This document shows, one piece after another, positions 12,026 through 20,072 of a DNA stretch of 64,000 nt. The notes below the pieces were generated by a model, which was not told the origin of the DNA, made no database searches, and saw nothing but the letters and a program-made list of their open reading frames with translations. The translations under genes and the position numbers were made by a program. Within the stretch, counting starts at the first letter, position 1, and every line of letters begins with the position of its first letter. This stretch comes from Rhodocyclales bacterium (lineage in GTDB: Bacteria > Pseudomonadota > Gammaproteobacteria > Burkholderiales > Rhodocyclaceae): contig JACRLX010000007.1 in the NCBI GenBank assembly GCA_016235165.1, forward strand, positions 1 through 64,000. Reading direction: 5' to 3'.

Positions 12026-12804
12026 GCTGGCAACTTGTCGACTCCCATTGCCACCTCGATTTTCCTGAGTTTCATGGCAGGGAAAGCGAGTTCATAGCCG
12101 CCATGAAAGCGAACGGGGTCAAGGGCGCCTTGGTGGCCGGCGTTACCCTGGAACGGCTCCCGGCCGTGTTGGCCTTGGCGGAAGCCCATCCCTGCCTGGT
12201 TGCCGCAGTGGGTGTCCATCCTGACACCACGGAAGGTGCTGATCCGGGCGAATCTGAGCTGACTTCCTTGTCAACCCATCCTCGCGTCGTTGCCATCGGT
12301 GAAACCGGTCTCGACTACTACCGTTTGGAAGGGGATCTGGAGTGGCAGCGCGAACGTTTTCGTCGCCATGTGCGGGCCGCCAAAAGCTGCAACAAGCCAC
12401 TGATTATTCACACCAGGGAAGCCGCAAGCGATACCCTGAGCATTCTCCGGGAAGAGGGGCAGGGAGCAGTCAGGGGCGTTTTTCACTGCTTCACAGAAAG
12501 CTGGGAAATCGCCGAAGCCGCGCTCGCGCTTGGCTTTTACATTTCCCTCTCCGGCATCGTCACCTTCAAGAAGGCAGTCCAGGTCCATGATGTGGCGCGA
12601 CGCGTACCGATGGATCGGCTGCTGGTTGAAACCGATGCACCCTATCTTGCGCCGGTACCGCATCGTGGAAAGCTGAACCATCCGGCACTGGTGCGGCATG
12701 TCGCAGAAGAGCTCGCGCGCTTGAAGGGAGTTTCCTTTGAGGAATTGGCGTTCGCCACCAGCACCAACTTCGAATCATTGTTTGGAAGTCATTTCGATGC
12801 GTAA
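12022..12804 (+). CDS. TatD-family metal-dependent hydrolase (YcfH type)
   Basis: TatD-family proteins are two-metal hydrolases, several with DNase or D-aminoacyl-tRNA deacylase activity. The 260-aa protein has the metal ligands in order: DSHCHLDF, GETGLDYY, IIHTREA, FHCFTES and ETDAPYLAP. Its ATG overlaps the holB stop as ATGA and its last 8 bp overlap the downstream ankyrin gene, so all three are translationally coupled. The holB neighbourhood matches YcfH rather than TatD proper. Confidence 0.92.
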   Translation: MSWQLVDSHCHLDFPEFHGRESEFIAAMKANGVKGALVAGVTLERLPAVLALAEAHPCLVAAVGVHPDTTEGADPGESELTSLSTHPRVVAIGETGLDYYRLEGDLEWQRERFRRHVRAAKSCNKPLIIHTREAASDTLSILREEGQGAVRGVFHCFTESWEIAEAALALGFYISLSGIVTFKKAVQVHDVARRVPMDRLLVETDAPYLAPVPHRGKLNHPALVRHVAEELARLKGVSFEELAFATSTNFESLFGSHFDA

Positions 12805-13426
12805 TCTGCTGATCGGATTATTTTTTGTGCTTCTTTCCGGTCTCGCGGCCGGTGGTGTCTACGACGATATCCTGGATGCCGCCGAGCGAGGTGACAGTGA
12901 AGCAGTTGTCGGTCTGCTGCAAAGGGGCATGGATGTCAATACCGCCGATCGCGACGGAAATACCTTGCTGATGATTTCCGCTCGCACCGAAAATCTCGAG
13001 CTGATGCGATTTCTCGTCAGTAATCGGGCCGCCGTCAATAGACGCAATCGTTTTGGCGACACGGCACTGCTGATTGCAGCGATAAAAGGTAGTGTCGGCG
13101 GAGTCGATCTGCTGCACAAAAGCGGCGCCCAACTTGAACCCGGCGGCTGGTCGGCGCTGCACTATTCGGTATTTTCCGACAGTTTCGAATTGCTCGACTG
13201 GCTGGTGAAAAACGGAGCAAAACTCGATGCGAGGGCGCCCAACGGACAAACTGCACTCATGCTGGCTGCCAAGCAAGGGAAACTGGTGCACGTCAAGCAC
13301 CTCATCGACGCGGATGCGGATATGGATCTCGAGGATTTCGATGGCAAGTCCGCACTGGCATTGGCCAGATCCGGCGGCCACGAAGAGGTTGTTGGCTATT
13401 TGAAGTCGGCTGGAGCCGTTGAGTGA
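12797..13426 (+). CDS. Exported ankyrin-repeat protein
   Basis: The 209-aa product begins with a typical signal peptide (MRNLLIGLFFVLLSGLAAGG, cleavage likely near residue 20). Five or so ankyrin repeats follow, marked by DGNTLLMISARTENLELM, GDTALLIAAIKGSVGGVDLL and NGQTALMLAAKQGKLVHVKHL. It is probably periplasmic. Start 12797 lies inside the end of tatD and places the signal peptide at the N-terminus. Ankyrin genes often follow tatD in betaproteobacteria; the partner protein is not known. Confidence 0.85.
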   Translation: MRNLLIGLFFVLLSGLAAGGVYDDILDAAERGDSEAVVGLLQRGMDVNTADRDGNTLLMISARTENLELMRFLVSNRAAVNRRNRFGDTALLIAAIKGSVGGVDLLHKSGAQLEPGGWSALHYSVFSDSFELLDWLVKNGAKLDARAPNGQTALMLAAKQGKLVHVKHLIDADADMDLEDFDGKSALALARSGGHEEVVGYLKSAGAVE

Positions 13427-13558
13427 ATCCATCTTCAGGAGCTATTTTATTTCGCATAAATGGCATTATGTCAACTTATGTCCGCCATCAGCCGAATAGC
13501 CGACCTTCGTCGCATGAGAAACCTTTTCCGATACACTCGCCGCCTAGGAGACCAAAAC

Positions 13559-13864
13559 ATGAGTGCCGTTACCTTCGATACTTTGAAATTCGTCAAGACG
13601 CTGGAGAACGCCGGCTTCAACGCGCAACAGGCAGAAGCACTAGCCACCGCACAACAGACGGCAATCGCCGAATCCGCCGAATTGGTACTTGCCACCAAGG
13701 ACGACGCGAACTTGATCCGCAGCGATGTCATGAAAGTCGACGCGGACATCAGACTCTTAAAATGGATGACAGGCGCCACCTTTGCCGCCGTCATGGCGGT
13801 ACTGATTCGGCTATTCCTCGCCGTACCCACTAACCTATCCCCGATTCCTGGACACGCCTGTTGA
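13559..13864 (+). CDS. Coiled-coil membrane protein, DUF1640-like
   Basis: The 101-aa protein begins MSAVTFDTLKFVKTLENAGF. A helical, alanine/glutamine-rich segment follows (residues about 18-60), then one membrane helix near the C-terminus (WMTGATFAAVMAVLIRLFLA). This layout fits the DUF1640/CCDC90-like family, whose bacterial role is unknown. GGAG eight bases before the ATG at 13559 supports this start over upstream in-frame ones. It stands alone between the ankyrin gene and a lipoprotein gene. Confidence 0.7.
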   Translation: MSAVTFDTLKFVKTLENAGFNAQQAEALATAQQTAIAESAELVLATKDDANLIRSDVMKVDADIRLLKWMTGATFAAVMAVLIRLFLAVPTNLSPIPGHAC

Positions 13865-13920
13865 CGCGCACTGAAGATTAACGTTTTTATACAGGCAGGA
13901 ATGAAAAAGGCGTACCCTCG

Positions 13921-14469
13921 ATGCCGTTCAAGCCAGAACTTGCGCTCGGTGTCACCCTCTTGAGCCTGTGTATCAGTTCATGCACCTCGATTCCCACCCC
14001 AGAACCCGTTCCACCGACGAAACCCGAGCAAGGCACATTGCCCCCTCAAACGATTATCCAGCCTGAAAAAATACCGCACAGCCGGCCAGAGTCTGTCCGT
14101 CGCGCAAAGCCAGGGCCGATCCCGACGCGTGCCCTCAATATCGCAACCGAATGCAGCTTCCGCGATGAAACCGGATATGGCGGCAAACTAAAGCTCGCCA
14201 TCAACCAAGCCAAGGTTCAGGCCTTCGAGGCGGCAGTCGATATTCCCCGCCGCGGCAGTTGCAAATTCGACCTGAAAAATTTCCGCCAAACCCGCGAAAT
14301 GCCGACGGTGGAACTCAGCCACTTGCGTGACTCCTGCGTGGTTCGGGTGTGGGAACAGGGAACGCGCGTAACGATTGCCTTCCAGCAATGCCGCAAGATG
14401 TGCTCCGGCAATGCCTGGGATCACCTGTGGCCGATTCTCAACGACCGTCAGGATGGCTCCTGCGCGTGA
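13921..14469 (+). CDS. Putative lipoprotein of unknown function
   Basis: The 182-aa product has a lipoprotein-type signal ending in ISSC (Cys21 as the acylation site). A proline-rich linker (residues about 25-65) and a small C-terminal domain with five cysteines follow, probably disulfide-bonded in the periplasm. I recognise no family. It ends 3 bp before the end of the convergent gene on the other strand. Confidence 0.6.
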   Translation: MPFKPELALGVTLLSLCISSCTSIPTPEPVPPTKPEQGTLPPQTIIQPEKIPHSRPESVRRAKPGPIPTRALNIATECSFRDETGYGGKLKLAINQAKVQAFEAAVDIPRRGSCKFDLKNFRQTREMPTVELSHLRDSCVVRVWEQGTRVTIAFQQCRKMCSGNAWDHLWPILNDRQDGSCA

Positions 14470-14472
14470 GCC

Positions 14473-15036
14473 TCAGGGGCACGGATCCGGGTTGAAGCCG
14501 AAGCGGCCGGCCACATCCCGCGACAGTATCGGAACCAGTGGCAGTCCCCGCCAGTTCAATTCCGCAAGTCCCTCCGCGGCGGCCGCCAGTTCATCCTCGA
14601 CGGCCGGTTGTCCTCCGCGATTGCGAAGTTCGCCGGCGAAGTCCGGCAAGTCAAGGTCGTGAAGCAGTCCAATCCCTTCCGCGCAGGCGAAGAGAATATT
14701 CCCGTCCTCGTCGATGTAGGCGAACTGAGGTATTGCATCGATCTGCCCGGCATGGGCGAACAGTTTTCCTGCGGCCAGCCGCCAGATCAGCGGTGTGTAA
14801 TCCAGCCGCGCATATACCGCCTGCGGTCCGTTGCTGACAAGCCAGTTGCCGGCAGCATCGGGCGCATAGTGATTGTTCAGATACGAAACCAGGCCCGGAT
14901 GGCGGACGACCCCTCCCTTGAGCCGCCAGTTTCCCCTGCGATCGAGTGACAGCCAGCCGTAACAGGCTGGCACGTTCGGCCATTTGACCTGCGGCGCCAA
15001 TTCCCCGCTCAAGGGAGCGCGCTCGCCGTCAGGCAC
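14473..15036 (-). CDS. Uncharacterised protein downstream of slyD
   Basis: The 187-aa soluble protein contains VPACYGWLSLDRRGNWRLKG, an NGPQAVYARLDYTPLIWRL stretch and several acidic patches. It has no signal peptide or membrane helix. I recall similar short conserved proteins in Rhodocyclales annotated under a DUF2946-type name, but cannot confirm that. The start is 5 bp after the slyD stop, so it is the third gene of the peroxiredoxin-slyD operon. Function unknown. Confidence 0.6.
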   Translation of the reverse strand: MPDGERAPLSGELAPQVKWPNVPACYGWLSLDRRGNWRLKGGVVRHPGLVSYLNNHYAPDAAGNWLVSNGPQAVYARLDYTPLIWRLAAGKLFAHAGQIDAIPQFAYIDEDGNILFACAEGIGLLHDLDLPDFAGELRNRGGQPAVEDELAAAAEGLAELNWRGLPLVPILSRDVAGRFGFNPDPCP

Positions 15037-15041
15037 CCGTT

Positions 15042-15524
15042 TCAGTGATGGTGTCCGTGGGCTCCATGCACGTGGCCATGGGTGATTTCATCCTGGGTCG
15101 CAGCGCGCACGTCGGCCACGGTGCAGGAAAACAGCAGCGTGATACCCGCCAGGGGGTGATTACCGTCCACTACCACTTTGTCATCGGCAATATCGGTGAT
15201 GGTGAATAGTCCGTCTTCGCTTTCGCCATCCTCCGCGCCACGTTCGAATTGCATGCCCACTTCGATGTTTTCCGGAAACAGCTGGCGCGGTTCGATGGCA
15301 ACCAGATCGGCATCGTATTCGCCAAACGCATCTTCCGGCTCAAGCCGGACTTCAAGCGCGTCGCCGATCTCCTTGCCCTGCAATTCCTCTTCGATACGGT
15401 CGAAAATCCCGCCGTAGCCGCCGTGCAGGTAAACCAGCGGATTGCTGCCCTCGTCCACTGCGTCGCCGTCGCTGTCGCGAACGCTGTACTTGAGGGTGAC
15501 GACGGTATTCCTAGCGATGAGCAT
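15042..15524 (-). CDS. slyD: FKBP-type peptidyl-prolyl isomerase, SlyD type
   Basis: SlyD combines prolyl isomerase and chaperone activity and delivers nickel to hydrogenases in E. coli. The 160-aa product has the FKBP fold with an inserted flap (NPLVYLHGGYGGIFDRIEEEL, PEDAFGEYD) and the lid sequence NHPLAGITLLFSCTV. It ends in a histidine-rich tail (HGHVHGAHGHHH) that fits metal binding, though it is shorter and lacks the Cys found in E. coli SlyD. Its first 14 bp overlap the upstream peroxiredoxin gene. Confidence 0.9.
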   Translation of the reverse strand: MLIARNTVVTLKYSVRDSDGDAVDEGSNPLVYLHGGYGGIFDRIEEELQGKEIGDALEVRLEPEDAFGEYDADLVAIEPRQLFPENIEVGMQFERGAEDGESEDGLFTITDIADDKVVVDGNHPLAGITLLFSCTVADVRAATQDEITHGHVHGAHGHHH

Positions 15525-16005
15525 GATGATTTCCCTTGCCGTTGAGGCTTTTCACGAATTGATAAACCTCGGCGGCATGTCCCTTGGGATTCACATCGTA
15601 GAGGGCGTAACGAACGACTCCGTCCTTATCGACGACGAAGGTCGACCGTATGACACATAATTTCTTGTGACCGTCCCGTTCACGAAACTGCGAGACTCCG
15701 AACTTCCTGCAAACCTCGCCTTCCTCGTCCGAAAGCAGGCGAATCGACAGGCCGTGCTTGTCGCGAAACTCTGCATGCGACAGGCAGTCGTCGCGCGAAA
15801 CGCCGAGCACCACGCAATCCAGGCGGGTGAAGTCGCTTTCGTGGTCGGAAAAATCGGCTGCCTCAAGGGTGCAGTAGGGCGTGCCATCGCGCGGATAGAA
15901 GAACAGCACCGCGTGCTGCCGGCCGCGCAGCGATCCGAAATCGAACCACTCCATGTCGGCGTCGGGCAAAGAAAACTCGGGTGCCTTGTCCCCCACGTGC
16001 AGCAT
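15511..16005 (-). CDS. Peroxiredoxin, Bcp/PrxQ-like
   Basis: Bcp/PrxQ enzymes reduce hydroperoxides with thioredoxin. The 164-aa protein has the thioredoxin-fold pattern GDKAPEFSLPDADM, FFYPRDGTPYCTLEAADF and VLGVSRDDCLSHAEF. The peroxidatic Cys lies in TPYCTLEA, where most relatives have TPGCT. The resolving Cys that often sits five residues later is absent (Ala), although three other cysteines are present. It may be a one-Cys or alternative two-Cys type. First gene of the operon with slyD. Confidence 0.88.
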   Translation of the reverse strand: MLHVGDKAPEFSLPDADMEWFDFGSLRGRQHAVLFFYPRDGTPYCTLEAADFSDHESDFTRLDCVVLGVSRDDCLSHAEFRDKHGLSIRLLSDEEGEVCRKFGVSQFRERDGHKKLCVIRSTFVVDKDGVVRYALYDVNPKGHAAEVYQFVKSLNGKGNHHAHR

Positions 16006-16061
16006 TGATGCTCCTCCTGCATCGACCTCGATTCATTGTAACCGAGAGTGCGCGGAAGAAA

Positions 16062-17174
16062 TCAAGCCCCGCCGCCTTCCGTTTCGACGGCCAGCACATC
16101 CTCTCGGCGATGCGGGCTGGCAAGGTATTCGAGCGAGCGCATTTCGATCAGGCGGCTGACGGTTCGCGCAAACTCGCTGGCCTGGGTGCCCTCGGTATAT
16201 AGCGCTTCTGCGGCGCATTCAGCGGCAACGACAAGCTTGACGCGATGGTCGTAAAGCACATCCACCAGCCAGGTGAAGCGGCGTGCCGCATTGGCCATGT
16301 CGCGGCTCATGTGCGGCACCCCGGTGAGGAACAGTGTGTGATGCCGGTTGGCCAACCAGAGATAGTCGTTCTGCGATCGGGGGCCTTCGCACAGCGTGGC
16401 GAAATCGAACCAGACCACGCCGGGCGCGCGGTGCAGCACGGGCAGTTCGCGGCCAAGCACGCTCATCGGCCGGGTATGGCCGCCGCCGCCAGCGATGCTG
16501 CTGAAGGTACGCGAAATCGTCGCGATGGCGGTCGCCGCATCCGCCACCAGGTAGACCTCCGCCTGCGCCAACGCGCGCAGGCGATAGTCGATGCCGGCAT
16601 CGATCTCGATCACGTCGAGCGCGCTGCCCAGGAGGTCGATCGTGGGCAGAAACAGTTCGCGCTGGAGGCCGTTGGGATACAGGCCACGGGGTGGATAATT
16701 GGAGGTGATGCAGAACAGCACGCCGGCATCGAATAGAGCCTGCATCAGGCGGCCCAGCATCATCGCATCGGCGATATCCGAAACGTGGAACTCGTCGAAA
16801 CACATCAGGCGCGTCTCGCGCGAAATGCGCGCCGCCACCTTGGCCAGCGGATCGGCTTCATTGCGATGCTTGCGCAGCGACTCATGGACCTCGCGCATGA
16901 AAGCGTGGAAATGCACGCGACGCTTGCGCTGGTAGGGAACCGCGGCAAAGAAGCAATCCATCAGGAAGCTTTTGCCGCGCCCTACCCCGCCCCAGAACCA
17001 TACTCCCCGCGGCAGCACCGGACGCACGAGAAGCTTGCGCAATTTGCTGCGCCGCGCCGCCTTGAAAGCGAGCAGGTCGTCGTAGAACTTCTGCAGGCGC
17101 ATCGCCGCGACCAACTGCGCCGGATCGGCGACGATGCCACGCTCGGCCAGCGCGGCATTGAAGCCTTCGATCAT
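16062..17174 (-). CDS. zapE: AFG1-like ATPase, cell-division protein ZapE
   Basis: ZapE is a P-loop ATPase that associates with FtsZ under low oxygen or stress in E. coli. The 370-aa protein shows Walker A GGVGRGKS, Walker B MCFDEFHVSD, and the sensor segment ITSNYPPRGLYPNGLQRELF. An in-frame ATG at 17210 exists but stands right after the U-run of the upstream terminator. The ATG at 17174 is preceded by AAGGAC and gives the usual N-terminus MIEGFNAALAERG, so I prefer it. Confidence 0.9.
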   Translation of the reverse strand: MIEGFNAALAERGIVADPAQLVAAMRLQKFYDDLLAFKAARRSKLRKLLVRPVLPRGVWFWGGVGRGKSFLMDCFFAAVPYQRKRRVHFHAFMREVHESLRKHRNEADPLAKVAARISRETRLMCFDEFHVSDIADAMMLGRLMQALFDAGVLFCITSNYPPRGLYPNGLQRELFLPTIDLLGSALDVIEIDAGIDYRLRALAQAEVYLVADAATAIATISRTFSSIAGGGGHTRPMSVLGRELPVLHRAPGVVWFDFATLCEGPRSQNDYLWLANRHHTLFLTGVPHMSRDMANAARRFTWLVDVLYDHRVKLVVAAECAAEALYTEGTQASEFARTVSRLIEMRSLEYLASPHRREDVLAVETEGGGA

Positions 17175-17211
17175 GCCGTCCTTGGGGACGTTGAGGATGG
17201 TGTGCGGCATC

Positions 17212-17245
17212 AAGAAAAAGGGCGGCCGGGAAATCCCGCCCGCCC
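17212..17245 (-). terminator. Rho-independent terminator after lpd
   Basis: On the minus strand a GC-rich hairpin (6 bp plus 4 bp of stem with one mismatch, ATTT loop) is followed by a CTTTTTCTT tract. It lies 22 bp past the lpd stop and ends the TCA-cycle transcript before zapE. Confidence 0.8.
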
Positions 17246-17266
17246 TGTTACGGGGTTGCGTTGATT

Positions 17267-18694
17267 CTAGAAGTGCAGCGGACGCTTGTCGACGGCCAGC
17301 GCGGCCTCGTGCATGACTTCGGACAGCGTCGGATGCGCATGGCAAATGCGGGCGATGTCTTCCGACGAGGCATTGAACTCCATCGCCGCGACGGCTTCGG
17401 CGATCAGCTCTGAGGCATTGGCGCCGATGATATGCACGCCGAGGATGCGGTCCGTCTTGGCGCAGGCCAGCATCTTGATGAAGCCGGTGGTATCGCCCTG
17501 CCCCAAAGCGCGGCCGTTGGCGGCAAACGGGATCTGCCCGGCGCGATACTCGACGCCCTCGTTCTTCAGCTGCTGTTCGGTCTTGCCCACCCAGGCGATC
17601 TCGGGATGGGTGTAGATCACCCAGGGCACGGTGTCGAGGTTGACATGGCCCTTCTGGCCGGCGATGCATTCCGCCACCATGACACCCTCCTCCATGCCCT
17701 TGTGCGCCAGCATCGGGCCGGGCACCACGTCACCCACCGCCCAGACATTGGGCAGGTTGGTGCGGCAGTTGTGGTCGACGTTGATGTAGCCGCTGGGACG
17801 CAGTTCGAGGCCGACATTCTCGGCACCAAGGCCTTGCGTATTGGGAACGCGACCGACCGAAACGATCAGCCGGTCGCATTGCAGGGTCTTGGCTTCGTCG
17901 CCAAATTCGTACTCGATCGTAACGCCTTTCTTGCCGGTTTCGACCTTGGTGATCTTGACGCCCAACTGGATGTCGAGGCCCTGCTTCTGGGTGAAGGTTT
18001 TCCAGGCTTCCTTGGATACGGCCTGGTCGGCGGAAGCCAGGAAATCCGGCATGGCTTCGAGGATCGTGACTTCCGAACCGAGCCGCTTCCACACCGAGCC
18101 AAGTTCGAGCCCGATCACGCCGGCGCCGATCACGCCCAGGCGCTTGGGGGTGGCGTCAAAGGACAAGGCCCCCGCGTTGTCGCAGATGATTTTGTTATCG
18201 ACCGGGATGCCGGGCAGATGGCGCGCCTTGGAGCCGGTGGCGACGATGACGTGGGTGGCTTCAACGATCTCGCCGTTGACATCGACACGCCACTTGTCGT
18301 TCTCGCGATTGACGAACTTGCCGTGGCCGGGCAGCAGCGTGACCTTGTTCTTCCTGAACAAGCCCTTGATGCCTCCGGTGAGCTGGGTGACGATGTTGTC
18401 CTTGCGTTTGATCATGGTGCCGACGTCGATCTTGACGCCCTGCGCCGAAATCCCGTGCATCTGGAAACCGTGCTGAGCCTCCTCGAACAGCTCGGAGGAA
18501 CGCAGCAGCGCCTTCGAGGGAATGCAGCCGACGTTGAGGCAGGTGCCACCAAGGCGTACCTCGCCCTTGGGATCGGCATAGGACTCGGACTCGATGCAGG
18601 CGGTGCTCATGCCGAGCTGCGCGCAACGGATCGCGGCAACGTAACCGCCGGGACCGGCGCCGATGACGACGACATCGAATTGCTTGTAGGCCAT
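17267..18694 (-). CDS. lpd: Dihydrolipoamide dehydrogenase (E3)
   Basis: E3 reoxidises the lipoyl arm of 2-oxoacid dehydrogenase complexes using FAD and NAD+. The 475-aa protein has the FAD site [15 protein letters not shown], the redox disulfide [13 protein letters not shown], an NAD-binding [13 protein letters not shown], and the C-terminal [13 protein letters not shown] with the catalytic His. It starts 13 bp after the sucB stop, so it supplies E3 to the 2-oxoglutarate dehydrogenase encoded by sucAB. Confidence 0.96.
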   Translation of the reverse strand: MAYKQFDVVVIGAGPGGYVAAIRCAQLGMSTACIESESYADPKGEVRLGGTCLNVGCIPSKALLRSSELFEEAQHGFQMHGISAQGVKIDVGTMIKRKDNIVTQLTGGIKGLFRKNKVTLLPGHGKFVNRENDKWRVDVNGEIVEATHVIVATGSKARHLPGIPVDNKIICDNAGALSFDATPKRLGVIGAGVIGLELGSVWKRLGSEVTILEAMPDFLASADQAVSKEAWKTFTQKQGLDIQLGVKITKVETGKKGVTIEYEFGDEAKTLQCDRLIVSVGRVPNTQGLGAENVGLELRPSGYINVDHNCRTNLPNVWAVGDVVPGPMLAHKGMEEGVMVAECIAGQKGHVNLDTVPWVIYTHPEIAWVGKTEQQLKNEGVEYRAGQIPFAANGRALGQGDTTGFIKMLACAKTDRILGVHIIGANASELIAEAVAAMEFNASSEDIARICHAHPTLSEVMHEAALAVDKRPLHF

Positions 18695-18707
18695 GGTTAT
18701 CGTCCCT

Positions 18708-19952
18708 TTATACGTCGAGCAGCATGCGCGCCGGATCTTCCAGCGCTTCCTTCATCGTCACCAGACCCAGCACCGCCTCGCGGCCGTCGATGATGCGATG
18801 GTCGTAGGACATGGCCAGGTAGTTGATCGGGCGGATCACGATCTGGCCGTTCTCGACCACCGGGCGATCCTTGGTGGCATGGATGCCGAGGATGGCCGAT
18901 TGCGGCGGGTTGATGATCGGCGTCGACAGCATCGAGCCGAACACGCCGCCATTGGAGATCGAGAAGGTACCGCCGGTGAGTTCCTCGATCGAGATCTTGC
19001 CGTCCTTGGCCTTCTGGCCGAACTCGGCAATCTTCTTCTCGATCTGCGCCAGGCTCATCTGGTCGGCATCGCGCAGGATCGGCACCACCAGGCCGCGCGG
19101 CGAACCCACGGCGATACCGATGTCGAAGTAGCCGTGATAGACGATGTCATTGCCGTCGACCGAGGCGTTGAGCACCGGGTACTTCTTCAAAGCAGCCACG
19201 GCGGCCTTGACGAAGAAGGACATGAAACCGAGGCGAACGCCGTGCTCCTTCTCGAACTTATCGAGGTATTTCTTTCGCATCTCCATCACCGGGCCCATGT
19301 TCACCTCGTTGAAGGTAGTCAGGATGGCGTTGGTGGATTGCGATTGCACCAGGCGCTCGGCGACGCGGGCGCGCAAGCGCGACATGGGCACGCGCTGCTC
19401 GGGACGTTCGGCGACGATGGCCTCGGCGCTGACCACATTGGGCTGCGGCAGGGCCGGTCGCGCGGCAACGGAAGTCGGCGCTGGGGATACGGCGACCGGA
19501 GTGGCGGCAGCGGGCTTGGCGGCGCCGCTGACGTCTTCCTTGAGGATACGGCCGCCGCGACCGGAGCCCTGCACGTCGGCGGCGGAGATGCCTTTCTCGT
19601 CCATGATCTTGCGCGCGGCGGGCATGGCGGTCGCCGCCGCAGGGGCAGCAGCCGGCACCGCGGCCTTCGCCGGGGCCGCAGCCGCCTTGGCCGCGGGAGC
19701 CACGGCAGCCTTGGCTTCGGTATCGATCTGGGCGATGACTTCGCCGGAAGCGACCGTCTCGCCGTTCTGCTTGATGAGCTTGACGATCACGCCGGCATCG
19801 GGCGCCGGCAGTTCAAGCACGACCTTGTCGGTTTCGATGTCGATCAGGTTCTGGTCGCGGGCAACGGCATCGCCTTCCTTGACATGCCAGGCCGACAACG
19901 TGGCCTCGGCGACGGATTCGGACAGCTGGGGGACTTTGACTTCGATGATCAT
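18708..19952 (-). CDS. sucB: Dihydrolipoyl succinyltransferase (E2 of 2-oxoglutarate dehydrogenase)
   Basis: SucB transfers the succinyl group from lipoamide to CoA and forms the complex core. The 414-aa protein has one lipoyl domain (residues about 2-77, lipoyl Lys in ETDKVVLE), an Ala-rich linker, and a peripheral-subunit-binding domain ([17 protein letters not shown] to GGRILKEDV). A second Ala/Pro linker and the catalytic domain with [13 protein letters not shown] follow. GGAGAAATC precedes the ATG at 19952. An intact copy of the dispersed 25-bp element encodes VAVSPAPT in the second linker (about residues 153-160), a flexible place that tolerates insertion. Confidence 0.96.
   Translation of the reverse strand: MIIEVKVPQLSESVAEATLSAWHVKEGDAVARDQNLIDIETDKVVLELPAPDAGVIVKLIKQNGETVASGEVIAQIDTEAKAAVAPAAKAAAAPAKAAVPAAAPAAATAMPAARKIMDEKGISAADVQGSGRGGRILKEDVSGAAKPAAATPVAVSPAPTSVAARPALPQPNVVSAEAIVAERPEQRVPMSRLRARVAERLVQSQSTNAILTTFNEVNMGPVMEMRKKYLDKFEKEHGVRLGFMSFFVKAAVAALKKYPVLNASVDGNDIVYHGYFDIGIAVGSPRGLVVPILRDADQMSLAQIEKKIAEFGQKAKDGKISIEELTGGTFSISNGGVFGSMLSTPIINPPQSAILGIHATKDRPVVENGQIVIRPINYLAMSYDHRIIDGREAVLGLVTMKEALEDPARMLLDV
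19473..19497 (+). repeat. Dispersed 25-bp palindromic element, intact copy in sucB
   Basis: Arms AGTCGGCG and CGGCGACC are intact (21 of 21 constrained positions). On the gene strand it encodes VAVSPAPT in the linker between the subunit-binding and catalytic domains of SucB. Confidence 0.75.
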
Positions 19953-20026
19953 GATTTCTCCGTAGGGCCGCCCCAAGGAGAAACGGCCAAAACATGGAGC
20001 GGGCGCAGCCCGCGAACAATGGTCAT

Positions 20027-20045
20027 CCCCTTCCTCGGGAAGGGG
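20027..20045. repeat. Hairpin in the sucA-sucB spacer
   Basis: CCCCTTCC and GGAAGGGG form a perfect 8-bp stem around a 3-base loop in the 120-bp gap between the sucA stop and the sucB start. There is no U-run, so it is more likely an RNA stability, processing or attenuation hairpin, or a small extragenic repeat, than a terminator. A shorter CGGGC/GCCCG hairpin lies beside it near 20000. Confidence 0.5.
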
Positions 20046-20072
20046 GCCGGGGGGATGGTCGTCATTTCTTCC

